This document shows positions 1 through 6,142 of a stretch of DNA of 19,385 nucleotides, piece after piece. A program made the translations under genes and the position numbers. The DNA is from an uncultured Christensenella sp. Its GTDB lineage: Bacteria; Bacillota; Clostridia; Christensenellales; UBA3700. Under the pieces are notes generated by a model. It was given only the letters and a program-made list of their open reading frames with translations. It did no database searches and was not told where the DNA came from. The stretch lies in assembly GCA_910583735.1 (NCBI GenBank), contig CAJTXS010000028.1, forward strand, positions 1 to 19,385, in the 5' to 3' direction. The first letter of the stretch is position 1. Each line of letters begins with the position of its first letter.

Positions 1-238
1 TAGCATATAGCATAGCCATAGTGTCAGCGTTGAACACTATACCGTCCGCGCGGTCCTCGTAGCCATTGAGCAATATATCACCGATGTCTACCGCTCCGCT
101 CGTTATATTGGTAGTAGTAAAAGCAAATACGTCCTTGATATTATTAAATGAAATAAAGCAACAGCATAGCAATACGGCGACGATAATAATCGCCGCAGCA
201 AATGCCGATATACACCTATATCTCTTAATCAAAACCAA
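1..238 (-). CDS. Secreted or surface protein, 5' part only (cut by window edge)
   Basis: An open minus-strand frame runs off the left edge. After an upstream in-frame TAG there is no ATG, and the possible starts are TTG at 238-236 or TTG at 232-230. The protein begins IKRYRC and then has a hydrophobic stretch (AAAIIIVAVLLCCCFISF, about residues 12-29), which looks like a signal peptide or membrane anchor. The following part includes NITSGAVDIGDILLNGY, which fits an extracellular domain. I do not recognise a named family, though the layout resembles the N-termini of large clostridial surface proteins. A TATAGT -10-like box lies at 250-255, only 11 bases before the first TTG, so the leader would be very short. 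The plus-strand frame at 66-263 is a shadow of this gene. The product is incomplete and its function is unknown. Confidence 0.55.
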   Translation of the reverse strand, partial: MVLIKRYRCISAFAAAIIIVAVLLCCCFISFNNIKDVFAFTTTNITSGAVDIGDILLNGYEDRADGIVFNADTMAMLYA

Positions 239-263
239 CCTATATACAGACTATAATCAATAA

Positions 264-545
264 TTTTGTCATCCGACCGTAAATCTGTTACAATGCGAAA
301 TTGTTTCGTTTATCTAATGTCGTGTCGATTAACGGCGAAAATATTTCCGCAAAAATGTACATAAATTAATATAATTGATGATCATTTATTGTCAAAATGT
401 TGAGAAAAATAGCGGAAATAAATGGATTTTCGCCTATTTCCGCGGCATAATATTGACTTATAGAGGGCTTTAAGCTAAAATATTAATACGATTAGCGATT
501 ACAGTACGCAAAAATGATCATCAATTATATTAATACATGAACAAA
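264..545. other. Intergenic region with nested inverted repeats
   Basis: No convincing gene is seen. The segment carries a family of GGCGAAAAT / ATTTCCGC motifs. One block at 334-350 recurs in inverted order at 412-434, and GCGGAAATA (412-420) pairs with TATTTCCGC (435-443). A separate 23-bp perfect inverted repeat spans 365-534 and has its own entry. The position, upstream of the minus-strand surface gene, would suit regulatory DNA or a small mobile element. Confidence 0.4.
365..534. repeat. 170-bp MITE-like unit with perfect 23-bp inverted ends
   Basis: Positions 365-387 and 512-534 are exact reverse complements over 23 bases, each containing ATGATCAT. They enclose 124 bp that include the GCGGAAATA / TATTTCCGC hairpin. 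There is no open reading frame inside. A weak similarity (ACATAA / ACATGA) flanks the unit, but it is not a convincing target-site duplication. It could be a non-autonomous transposable element or a symmetric protein-binding or replication structure. Confidence 0.5.
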
Positions 546-621
546 AACCGCCAAGGCTTTAACCGCCAAACGTAATATTCGGCGGACGTAGTATGTAATA
601 ATCATTGTAGTAGCACCGCCT

Positions 622-800
622 CATATTAGCGGTTACTTAGAGGGGACACCACACATTATAAAGTGCGGTTTCCCCTCTTTTTATGCTCGTGATAAGTGAT
701 AGCACCAATAAAAGCAGCGCATAAAAATTCACCTCTTCCACTTAAAAATGCGCCCGCGCATTTTCAAGGTACCGCTTACAAAAAGCGTGGTTTTTGCTCG
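622..800 (+). repeat. Structured repeat, copy A
   Basis: This matches 1145-1325 over most of its length, by eye roughly 80-85% identity. The shared order is GCGGTTACTTA, a hairpin with an ATTATAA loop, a T-run, a variable stretch of about 10 bases, TGATAGCAC, GCGCATAAAAATTCACC, CTTCCACTTAAAAATGCGCC, then CGCATTTT. Within it, AAAATGCG pairs with CGCATTTT (about 746-765). Conserved blocks separated by a variable stretch suggest a maintained RNA or DNA structure rather than a recent duplication. Confidence 0.6.
639..682 (+). terminator. Intrinsic terminator in repeat copy A
   Basis: GAGGGGA.ACC (640-650) pairs with GGT.TCCCCTC (667-677) with one internal mismatch, followed by TTTTT (678-682). 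No plus-strand protein gene lies upstream, so if it works it ends a non-coding transcript starting somewhere after about 540. Confidence 0.65.
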
Positions 801-903
801 CTATTCCCTGCGGGGCAGGTCGGTCGGCGCGTCCTGATACTGCACGAAGATATTTAATCAATATCTTCTAAAGGCAGCCTTTCGGACGCCCTCCCTCCTC
901 TCC

Positions 904-965
904 TACGACCAGTCGCGATACAAAAGCGACGATAAGCGTATCGTCTTACTTTTGTATCGGTCGTA
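904..965. repeat. Long hairpin / cruciform
   Basis: Three nested helices pair: TACGACC (904-910) with GGTCGTA (959-965), CGATACAAAAG (916-926) with CTTTTGTATCG (949-959), and GACGATA (928-934) with TATCGTC (939-945) around an AGCG tetraloop. Base 959 can serve only one of the two outer helices. No T-run follows on either strand, so it is not a simple terminator. Confidence 0.6.
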
Positions 966-986
966 CTCTCATCGGTGGATTTATTG

Positions 987-1061
987 AACGAGGGGCACCA
1001 ATTAAACGCAAACAATTAGCACGGATTTTCCGTGCTAATTTGCTATATGGTTCCCCTCGTT
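987..1061. repeat. Hairpin sharing the GGGG-ACC/GGTT-CCCC closing helix
   Basis: AACGAGGGG.ACC (987-999) pairs with GGTTCCCCTCGTT (1049-1061). Inside, AATTAGCACGG (1014-1024) pairs perfectly with CCGTGCTAATT (1030-1040). The closing helix resembles that of the terminators at 639-682 and 1167-1204, but no T-run follows. Confidence 0.6.
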
Positions 1062-1144
1062 AGCTCCCCTCCACACTCCGTTAACCGCCAGACGAAACAC
1101 TCGACGAAATAAGCAATATTTGCGAGCAAACTTATAGTTCGTCT

Positions 1145-1325
1145 CGTATTTGCGGTTACTTAAAAAGGACACCATCCATTATAAGGACGGTTTCCCCTCT
1201 TTTTATGCGCAAAGTATATGATAGCACATGTAAGAGCGGCGCATAAAAATTCACCCCTTCCACTTAAAAATGCGCCCGCGCATTTTAGAGGTGACGCTTG
1301 CAAAAAGCGTCGTTTTTGCGCGCTT
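1145..1325 (+). repeat. Structured repeat, copy B
   Basis: This is the second copy of the 622-800 repeat, about 525 bp downstream in the same orientation. TTTTTATGCGC (1200-1210) and GCGCATAAAAA (around 1240-1250) form an 11-bp inverted repeat. AAAATGCG / CGCATTTT forms another stem (about 1268-1287). The upstream stem TTAACCGCC...GCGGTTA (1081-1157) encloses AGACGAA / TTCGTCT, an architecture shared in outline with copy A. Confidence 0.6.
1167..1204 (+). terminator. Intrinsic terminator in repeat copy B
   Basis: GGA.ACC (1167-1173) pairs with GGT.TCC (1189-1195). The inner CC/GG pair flanks the conserved ATTATAA loop, and TTTTT follows at 1200-1204. As in copy A, there is no protein gene upstream. 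Confidence 0.55.
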
Positions 1326-1409
1326 GGCAATTAAAATGCGCGCCGACCGACCTAAGCCGAATATTACGCTTGGCGGTTAGCTCGTCTGGCGGTTATCAAA
1401 TTTTTTGCA

Positions 1410-1415
1410 TATACT
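1410..1415 (+). promoter_or_regulatory. -10 box of murG, giving a leaderless transcript
   Basis: TATACT lies six bases before the ATG at 1422, so transcription would be expected to start at or next to the A of the start codon. The -35 region is poor, and no purine-rich ribosome binding site exists upstream of the ATG. Confidence 0.5.
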
Positions 1416-1421
1416 GAATAT

Positions 1422-2447
1422 ATGACAACGATATTATTGACAGGCGGCGGCACAGGCGGACACATCATGCCCAACATTGCGCTGTTGCCGGAGCTCAAGA
1501 AGAGATTTGACAAGATATATTATGCGGGCGTTAAGGGCGGACGCGAGGAAGGCATAGCTGCGACGCACTCCATCCCCTTTATTGCCGTGCCGGCTATCAA
1601 GCTGGACCGAAGCAACAAGCTATCCAATTTAGCTATCCCTCTCAAGTTCCCTAAGTGCGTACGCGCCGCTAAGAAGGCGCTGCGCGGCATATCGCCGGAC
1701 GTCGTCTTTTGCAAAGGCGGCTTTGTATCCCTGCCCTGCGCATACGCAGCGCGCTCGCTCGGCATACCCGTCATAACCCATGAGAGCGACCTATCGCTCG
1801 GAGTCGCCAATAGACTTATATCCAAGTTTTCCGAGGCGACAATCACGTCATACGAGTCGACCGACGGCGGCAATAACTCCGTATATATAGGCAATCCCCT
1901 GCGCGACGAGCTGCTATACGCCGTTGCGTCTCCCCTGCCGATTACCTGCGATCGCACTAAGCCCGTCATACTTGTTGTGGGCGGCTCGTGCGGAGCTCGC
2001 AGCCTTAACGAAGCGATATGGAGCAATCTCGACAGGCTTTGCGAGAGATATAACATACTCCACATCACAGGCAGCGCAGACAATCCCGCGCACGCAGGTT
2101 ACTATCCGATAAGCTACACCGACCGCATATTCGACTACTACAAGGCAGCCGACGGCGTAATATCCCGCTGCGGAGCGGGCGCGGCATGCGAATTGCTCGC
2201 GCTGCGCAAGCGGATACTGTTCGTCCCCTTAAGCAACAAGGCGTCCCGAGGCGACCAAGTAGCCAATGCCGAATACTACAAGGATAAGGGCTACGCTCTC
2301 ACCTGCAACGAGGCGCAACTTAGCTCCGACGCGATATATTGGATAGATAAATTGCTATCCATGCCGCCGCCCGCCTATATACGCGACAGAGAGATTAACT
2401 CCAAGATAGCGCAGCTATGCTACGACATCGCCTGCAAAAGTAAATAA
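1422..2447 (+). CDS. murG: MurG, UDP-GlcNAc:lipid I GlcNAc transferase
   Basis: MurG transfers GlcNAc from UDP-GlcNAc to undecaprenyl-diphospho-MurNAc-pentapeptide (lipid I) at the inner face of the membrane, making lipid II for peptidoglycan. The 341-aa length fits the family (about 350-370). The N-terminal GT-B fold has the glycine loop ILLTGGGTGGH, then FVSLPCAYAARSLGIPVI and HESD, the position of HEQN in Gram-negative enzymes. The second domain has VVGGSCGARSLNE, SRCGAGAACELLAL and the donor-site segment ASRGDQVANA. The start is certain because the glycine loop begins a few residues in. There is no Shine-Dalgarno sequence, and a TATACT box sits six bases upstream, implying leaderless translation. 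It stands alone, without the usual dcw-cluster neighbours, so it is either a relocated host gene or a second MurG paralogue. No frameshift is visible. Confidence 0.96.
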   Translation: MTTILLTGGGTGGHIMPNIALLPELKKRFDKIYYAGVKGGREEGIAATHSIPFIAVPAIKLDRSNKLSNLAIPLKFPKCVRAAKKALRGISPDVVFCKGGFVSLPCAYAARSLGIPVITHESDLSLGVANRLISKFSEATITSYESTDGGNNSVYIGNPLRDELLYAVASPLPITCDRTKPVILVVGGSCGARSLNEAIWSNLDRLCERYNILHITGSADNPAHAGYYPISYTDRIFDYYKAADGVISRCGAGAACELLALRKRILFVPLSNKASRGDQVANAEYYKDKGYALTCNEAQLSSDAIYWIDKLLSMPPPAYIRDREINSKIAQLCYDIACKSK

Positions 2448-3408
2448 TGTCATTATAATCCCGCGAAAGGGGCTTAATGATAAAAAAGTTGCCGATAATA
2501 GCAAATCAATCTCTGCGCCGATTGAGCGGTGATTGTCATACTCGATATATCGTCAAGTAAAAGCCATAGATAAGATGCTCAATCGATTATTTAACTGTCG
2601 ATATCATATAGATTTTTAATTAAAATCTACTGCTCTGCCACGCAATGATATCCGCCGACGTAAAGGAGCGCGGCAAATCGCTCATTATATATACCTTATA
2701 ATATGTAATAATTATTATTCGCTTAGTCCTCGATATTCGCGGCGTCAAATCAATGCGGCGCTTTTATATCAAAATCATACATTATAATCAATAAAGATAA
2801 TAATGACTATTCGCCAATACGCAATACGACTTTATATCTAATATGATTCCGATATTAAATAACGGTAGCGGAATTAGCTACGATATTGAACGCAACTAAG
2901 TTAATATATATTATAGATACGCGCGCGCACTATAATTAAAGCTGCGCGCAAGCGTAAATATATGTATCTTATGCGCACTTACTGCAAATAATCGTGCATG
3001 CTACGCAATTGACCGTTTAAGCAATTTACATTTATCTTATAGATAAAGCAATCATCTATATATGGGGATTTATACATAATGTAGCGTAAAAATAAGTCAT
3101 ATATGTTGATAATGCACATAATATACATATATTAATCATGCGGCGCTGATCGCTCTATTTGCTGTTATTCTCAGTTAAACTATTTTCTCTCCGCCGTTAT
3201 TTAATCAACAGCGCAGCTCGCCGCTATTTACTACTGTTTTCAGTTAAACTATTTTCTCTCCGCCGTTATTTAATCAACAGCGCAGCGTCTCAAGAAGCGA
3301 AATAATAAGCATTGCGCTCCATACTTCTTTTGCTATAGATTATAGCATTTAATTGAAATTAAAGGTAATTATTGCACCCGAATATTGCTTAAATAAAGCA
3401 GCGATTGA
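2448..3408. other. AT-rich gene-free region between murG and the regulator
   Basis: No coding frame of useful length or RNA gene is seen. It contains a strong inverted repeat at about 2918-2956 (TACGC.GCGCGCA against TGCGCGC..GCGTA), with AGATAC / GTATCT outside it. It also holds the perfect 47-bp direct repeat at 3171-3286. If the prophage ends on this side, its attachment site may lie here, but I could not identify one. Confidence 0.5.
3171..3286. repeat. Two identical 47-bp direct repeats, period 69
   Basis: 3171-3217 and 3240-3286 are identical over 47 bases, starting TCAGTTAAACTATTTTC and ending CAACAGCGCAGC. The 22-bp stretch between them is partly similar to the sequence before copy 1. 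They lie just downstream of the tandem-HTH gene's stop codon. They may be binding sites for that protein, an att-related duplication or a young tandem duplication. Confidence 0.7.
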
Positions 3409-3846
3409 TTAAGAATCCGTCCTTCCGATAAGGTAATCCACGCTGCAACCGAACAAATCCGCTATCTTAATAAGGCTGTCGAGCGTAATCTCCGCCCTAT
3501 TGTTCATCCACTCGTATATCGACGCCCTCGAGATACCCGCCTCGACGCTCAATCTGTGCGGATTGGTATTATATTGCTTCATGAGTTCCTTAATGCGGAC
3601 GCCGAAGTCTGCCGGATCGTTAAAAAACACGTCGTAGTTGCTGTCCGTCCTGCCTGCGAGGTAATCGAGCGAGCAATAGAAGGAGTCGGCGAGTTTAATT
3701 GCGCTGCTTACCGACGGCATGGTAGTATCGCACCACCAGCGATAGAAATCGGTACGTCCCAATCCGAGCGACTTGCAGAAGTCCTCTACCCGCTCTATCC
3801 TATATTCCTTAACCAGCTCTTTAAGCCTCTGTCCCAAAGTTACCAT
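3409..3846 (-). CDS. Tandem XRE-type helix-turn-helix regulator
   Basis: This is a 145-aa DNA-binding protein built from two copies of one XRE/Cro-CI-type HTH unit, residues about 3-68 and 80-145. Each copy has an RIKEL or RLKEL first helix, a recognition segment (GLGRTDFYRWW; GISRASIYEWM), and the same ending DYLxGRTDS, so the gene arose by internal duplication. One chain could act as a built-in dimer on an operator. The chosen start (MVTLGQ) has GAGG five bases upstream. The longer frame to 3951 adds 35 residues unlike an HTH protein, across the promoter. TATAAT (3887-3892) and a palindrome (3859-3875) lie upstream. It is on the same strand as the phage late genes, 880 bp beyond the holin. 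It is likely a phage or host repressor; no peptidase domain for cleavage is present. Confidence 0.88.
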   Translation of the reverse strand: MVTLGQRLKELVKEYRIERVEDFCKSLGLGRTDFYRWWCDTTMPSVSSAIKLADSFYCSLDYLAGRTDSNYDVFFNDPADFGVRIKELMKQYNTNPHRLSVEAGISRASIYEWMNNRAEITLDSLIKIADLFGCSVDYLIGRTDS

Positions 3847-3858
3847 AGACGCCTCGCC

Positions 3859-3875
3859 CGACAGACAAGCTGTCG
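3859..3875. promoter_or_regulatory. Palindromic operator candidate in the regulator leader
   Basis: CGACAG and CTGTCG form perfect 6-bp arms around a 5-bp spacer. The site lies between the start codon (3846) and the TATAAT box (3887-3892), just after the expected transcription start. It could be an autoregulatory operator or an RNA hairpin. Confidence 0.4.
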
Positions 3876-3886
3876 AATATGCTCTA

Positions 3887-3916
3887 ATTATACAATAGAC
3901 GCCCATAAAAATGCAA
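3887..3916 (-). promoter_or_regulatory. Promoter of the tandem-HTH regulator
   Basis: On the minus strand there is a perfect TATAAT -10 (3892-3887) with a weak TTGCAT at -35 (3916-3911), 18 bp apart. The predicted start is near 3880, giving a leader of about 34 nt. Confidence 0.5.
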
Positions 3917-4344
3917 TAAACATACATGTTTTTTATAAAAAATAATGACAATATAAGTCTATGTGCCCCTCATGCAATGCTTAGCTTAGCCACAACTTAA
4001 ATTCGCGTAGCAGGTCCGGAGCAAGCGGCAAGCTCAAGCCAATCGGATAATCAATAAGAGTATATAAAGTTATATCAATTTACAACTGCGACGCCTATAT
4101 ATCGACGCCGATCGCTCAAGCGCATCCCGTTATAACATCGAGACACGCCCTAAGTATCGAATTATGCATTATATCAATGCACAAGAACGCATTAGGAAAT
4201 TACCCCAATGCTCGGCTCGACTTTTCGTTGCCGCCTACACAGCCGCTTCAAAACTTCGCTTTATGCCTCCGATTTTGCCGCATAATCATTAATCGGTATC
4301 GCAATTCAGCGCCATATTTCGTATTATGCTCGGTTAATATATTC

Positions 4345-4470
4345 CAACATGCCCGAATGTTGAAGGGAGCTGCCAATCCGCGGTCTCAATATTAAATAAT
4401 TGTCTGCACTTGCCGCATGTCGAACGGGGCTGCCAATCCGCGGTCTTAATATTAAATAACCGTCTGCATT
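4345..4470. repeat. 60-bp tandem duplication with adjacent hairpin
   Basis: GCTGCCAATCCGCGGTCT followed by AATATTAAATAA occurs at 4369-4399 and again at 4429-4459 with one change; flanking bases also match (TGTCTGCA / CGTCTGCA). A small hairpin CAACAT/ATGTTG (4345-4362) precedes copy 1. Confidence 0.6.
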
Positions 4471-4679
4471 AGCATAAATTTGTTTCTTATCTTAAATAAA
4501 CTATAAAAGCAAATCACAAAATCTATGCGACAATAATATCGATCGTTAATTCGGTTAAATCGCAATTGCCGAAAAGCAATTTCGCACTCAACTTGCTCCC
4601 GTATGATAAGAATAAAATCTTTTCGCCAGCTTTTGCGCAGACATCGGGCTTGCGGCGATATTAAAGCAAGTATTAATCG

Positions 4680-4707
4680 GGGCGGGCGCGTAACAGCGTC
4701 CCGCCCC
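4680..4707 (-). terminator. GC-rich hairpin after the holin, possible operon end
   Basis: GGGGCGGG (4680-4687) pairs with CCCGCCCC (4700-4707), and an inner GC pair can extend the stem. It lies 18 bases past the holin stop on the minus strand. Only a loose T-poor sequence follows, so it may be a weak or factor-dependent terminator. Confidence 0.4.
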
Positions 4708-4724
4708 TTGCCGCTTAATTTCGG

Positions 4725-5006
4725 CTATCTGCCGTCATAAGCGACTGTGTGAGCCGCGGTATCGGACTGACCCGAACCTTGCGCGCTCGATATTGCGCCC
4801 GCATCCGAGTCGTCCCCTCCGTCTCCGCCGCTCGGGCGGGAAATAATGCCTGCCACGGCGAGGATACCGAGGAAAGCGGTAGTTATCTGGGTGAGGTACG
4901 GAATATCCATCTTCATACCCAGCGTATTGAGAAATACGAACACCGCGCTGACCAGCGACATCCAAAATCCGTAGCTCTTTAGCTTGGAAACAATCTTATC
5001 CTTCAT
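4725..5006 (-). CDS. Probable phage holin (two membrane segments)
   Basis: This is a 93-aa protein with a basic N-terminus (MKDKIVSKLKS), a first hydrophobic helix (FWMSLVSAVFVFLNTLG, about 14-30), a short turn with PYLTQ, and a second hydrophobic segment (TAFLGILAVAGII, about 43-55). An acidic Gly/Ser-rich tail follows from about residue 60. This layout, including the KSYGFW start and GILAVAGII, resembles the phi-LC3-type holins of Gram-positive phages as I recall them. Such proteins make holes in the membrane to time lysis. The AGGAGG ribosome binding site overlaps the stop codon of the preceding gene, so the two are translationally linked. The long polar tail is unusual. No endolysin is next to it. 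The alternative is a small membrane-anchored virion protein. Confidence 0.65.
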   Translation of the reverse strand: MKDKIVSKLKSYGFWMSLVSAVFVFLNTLGMKMDIPYLTQITTAFLGILAVAGIISRPSGGDGGDDSDAGAISSAQGSGQSDTAAHTVAYDGR

Positions 5007-5015
5007 ATATCCCTC

Positions 5016-6002
5016 CTACATGTCTGAGACGGCGCTTACAAGTCTGGAATAGTAGTGTCCGAGGTAACCCGCAATAGTAGGATTGTTATTGACCAGCTTA
5101 ATAGCCGCTTCCTTTGGCAGCGAGGTATAGAAGTCGATAGCCGTCTGAAGGCGCTTATCGTAATTGGATTTCTTATCGCCTGTGTAGCCGTACATCGCCT
5201 CAAACTTCGCCTGCTCCCGCGCGGCCTTAGCTTCCTCTTCCGCCTGCTTGCGAATAGCCTTATTCCTGTCCGCCAGATACTTGACCGTCTTGGACTTAAT
5301 GGTATTGTTATATTTTTCGATAGTCGAAAGCTGCTTGTTCATCTCATCGATCAGCGCATCGGTCTCCGCCTGCTTCTTCTGACTGTACGCGGTGTTGAGC
5401 TCGTCTTCCGACTGCTTCTTCTGTGCGGCGAGCTGCTCGAGCAGCATATCTATCTTAGCCGAGTCGCTCTTGAGCGCGGCGTCCACGTCGCCGAGCGCGC
5501 CGTCCAAGGCGGCGTCGTACGCCTTATCCGTCTCGTAGTACACGGACGAGCGCCCCATGCCTCTGTCCGTAAGCTTATTGCTTGCCGCGCGCTTCTCCTG
5601 CTTGACGCCCTCTTCGATATCCTGCTTCTTACTCTCGGCGCTCTCTTGCAACCCTACTTTGTCCGCCTCGAGCAAGTCGCTCTTGCCCTTATACTCGACG
5701 AGGATATCCGCCAGCTTGTCGGCAAGCAGCGCGTCGTACTTGGCTGCGGTGCTGTTTACTATTTCGTCTTTGCTCGCGCCCTCGTACTCCAGATATTTGT
5801 ACCCGGGGTCCTCGGGCCAATCGTCCTCTACGTTATGCTTGCCCGCCTCTACCGCGGCGTCGTACTCCGACTTAATCTTATCCAGCGCGCCGTACATCTC
5901 GTCCTGCGAGCCGAGATATTGAGAGGGGTCTACCTCTTTCTCCTCGTCGTCTTTCTTGCTAAACAGCTGATTGAGCTTGTCCCAAAATCCCATTAAGATC
6001 AT
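5016..6002 (-). CDS. Coiled-coil phage protein, probable virion/ejection protein
   Basis: This 328-aa protein is rich in Lys, Glu, Asp and Ala, with long predicted coiled coil from about residue 85 to 265 (for example EEEAKAAREQAKFEAMYGY). A charged N-terminus (MGFWDKLNQLFSKKDDEEKE) precedes it, and an aromatic C-terminal segment ends the protein (AGYLGHYYSRLVSAVSDM). RGMGRSSVYYE lies near the middle. I do not recognise a named family. Its position after the tail genes and before the holin suits an internal or ejection protein of a podovirus, or a tail fibre component. It begins inside the previous gene's stop (ATGA overlap) with a GGGGG-type ribosome binding site. A second start nine bases on (5993, MGFW) is possible but lacks such a site. 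Confidence 0.6.
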   Translation of the reverse strand: MILMGFWDKLNQLFSKKDDEEKEVDPSQYLGSQDEMYGALDKIKSEYDAAVEAGKHNVEDDWPEDPGYKYLEYEGASKDEIVNSTAAKYDALLADKLADILVEYKGKSDLLEADKVGLQESAESKKQDIEEGVKQEKRAASNKLTDRGMGRSSVYYETDKAYDAALDGALGDVDAALKSDSAKIDMLLEQLAAQKKQSEDELNTAYSQKKQAETDALIDEMNKQLSTIEKYNNTIKSKTVKYLADRNKAIRKQAEEEAKAAREQAKFEAMYGYTGDKKSNYDKRLQTAIDFYTSLPKEAAIKLVNNNPTIAGYLGHYYSRLVSAVSDM

Positions 6003-6142
6003 ATCTTATCCCCCTTCCTCCTCATGCGGTTGTATGTCGCAATCATTCTCTTTAGCCTTGCAATGTCTATCGTATACTGACCGCAAGGCTTCTTTTTGCC
6101 GTCCTCTGTCGAGCATCCGACCGTCTTAACAAATTTACTCAC
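5999..6142 (-). CDS. 47-aa conserved-looking small phage protein
   Basis: A short gene starting with GTG has a strong ribosome binding site (GGAGG, eight bases upstream). It ends by a 4-bp ATGA overlap with the coiled-coil gene, so it is translationally coupled. The product starts MSKFVKTVGC, has a second Cys in KKKPCGQYTID, and ends with a basic amphipathic segment (ARLKRMIATYNRMRRK). Coupling and signal strength argue that it is real. Function is unknown; the two cysteines and basic tail could bind nucleic acid or a partner. Confidence 0.65.
   Translation of the reverse strand: MSKFVKTVGCSTEDGKKKPCGQYTIDIARLKRMIATYNRMRRKGDKI

Larger units (their letters stand above)
546..1395. repeat. 850-bp structured element bounded by long inverted repeats
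   Basis: The left arm contains 560-583 (TAACCGCCAAACGTAAT then ATTCGGC) and the right arm 1356-1379 is its reverse complement with one mismatch. Outside these, a second AACCGCCA (546-553) faces a second TGGCGGTT (1387-1394), so the arms extend to about 38-40 bp. A further TTAACCGCCAGACGAA block sits inside at 1081-1096. The interior has no gene but contains two copies of a 180-bp repeat, three related hairpins and several perfect stems. The right end stops about 15 bp before the murG -10 box. It may be a non-autonomous mobile element or the gene for a large structured RNA. Confidence 0.5.
3952..4724. other. Gene-free region between regulator and holin
   Basis: No convincing gene is seen. An endolysin would often sit beside the holin but is not here. 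The region contains a 60-bp tandem duplication (about 4360-4470) and a GC-rich hairpin (4680-4707) just downstream of the holin stop. The short plus-strand frame at 4177-4395 runs through the duplication and has no coding features. Confidence 0.5.

Noticed and set aside
66..263. 65-aa plus-strand frame at the left end
   Set aside because: It is antisense to the better-supported secreted protein on the minus strand.
546..1395. Integron attC sites
   Set aside because: The arms end in AACCGCC/GGCGGTT, which do not fit RYYYAAC/GTTRRRY, and no integrase is present.
1371..1400. tRNA-like start (GGCGGTTAGCTCGTCTGG)
   Set aside because: Only a D-arm-like string is seen; no anticodon arm, T-arm or acceptor partner follows.
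4177..4395. 72-aa plus-strand frame
   Set aside because: It lies in the gene-free region, runs into the 60-bp duplication and has no ribosome binding site.
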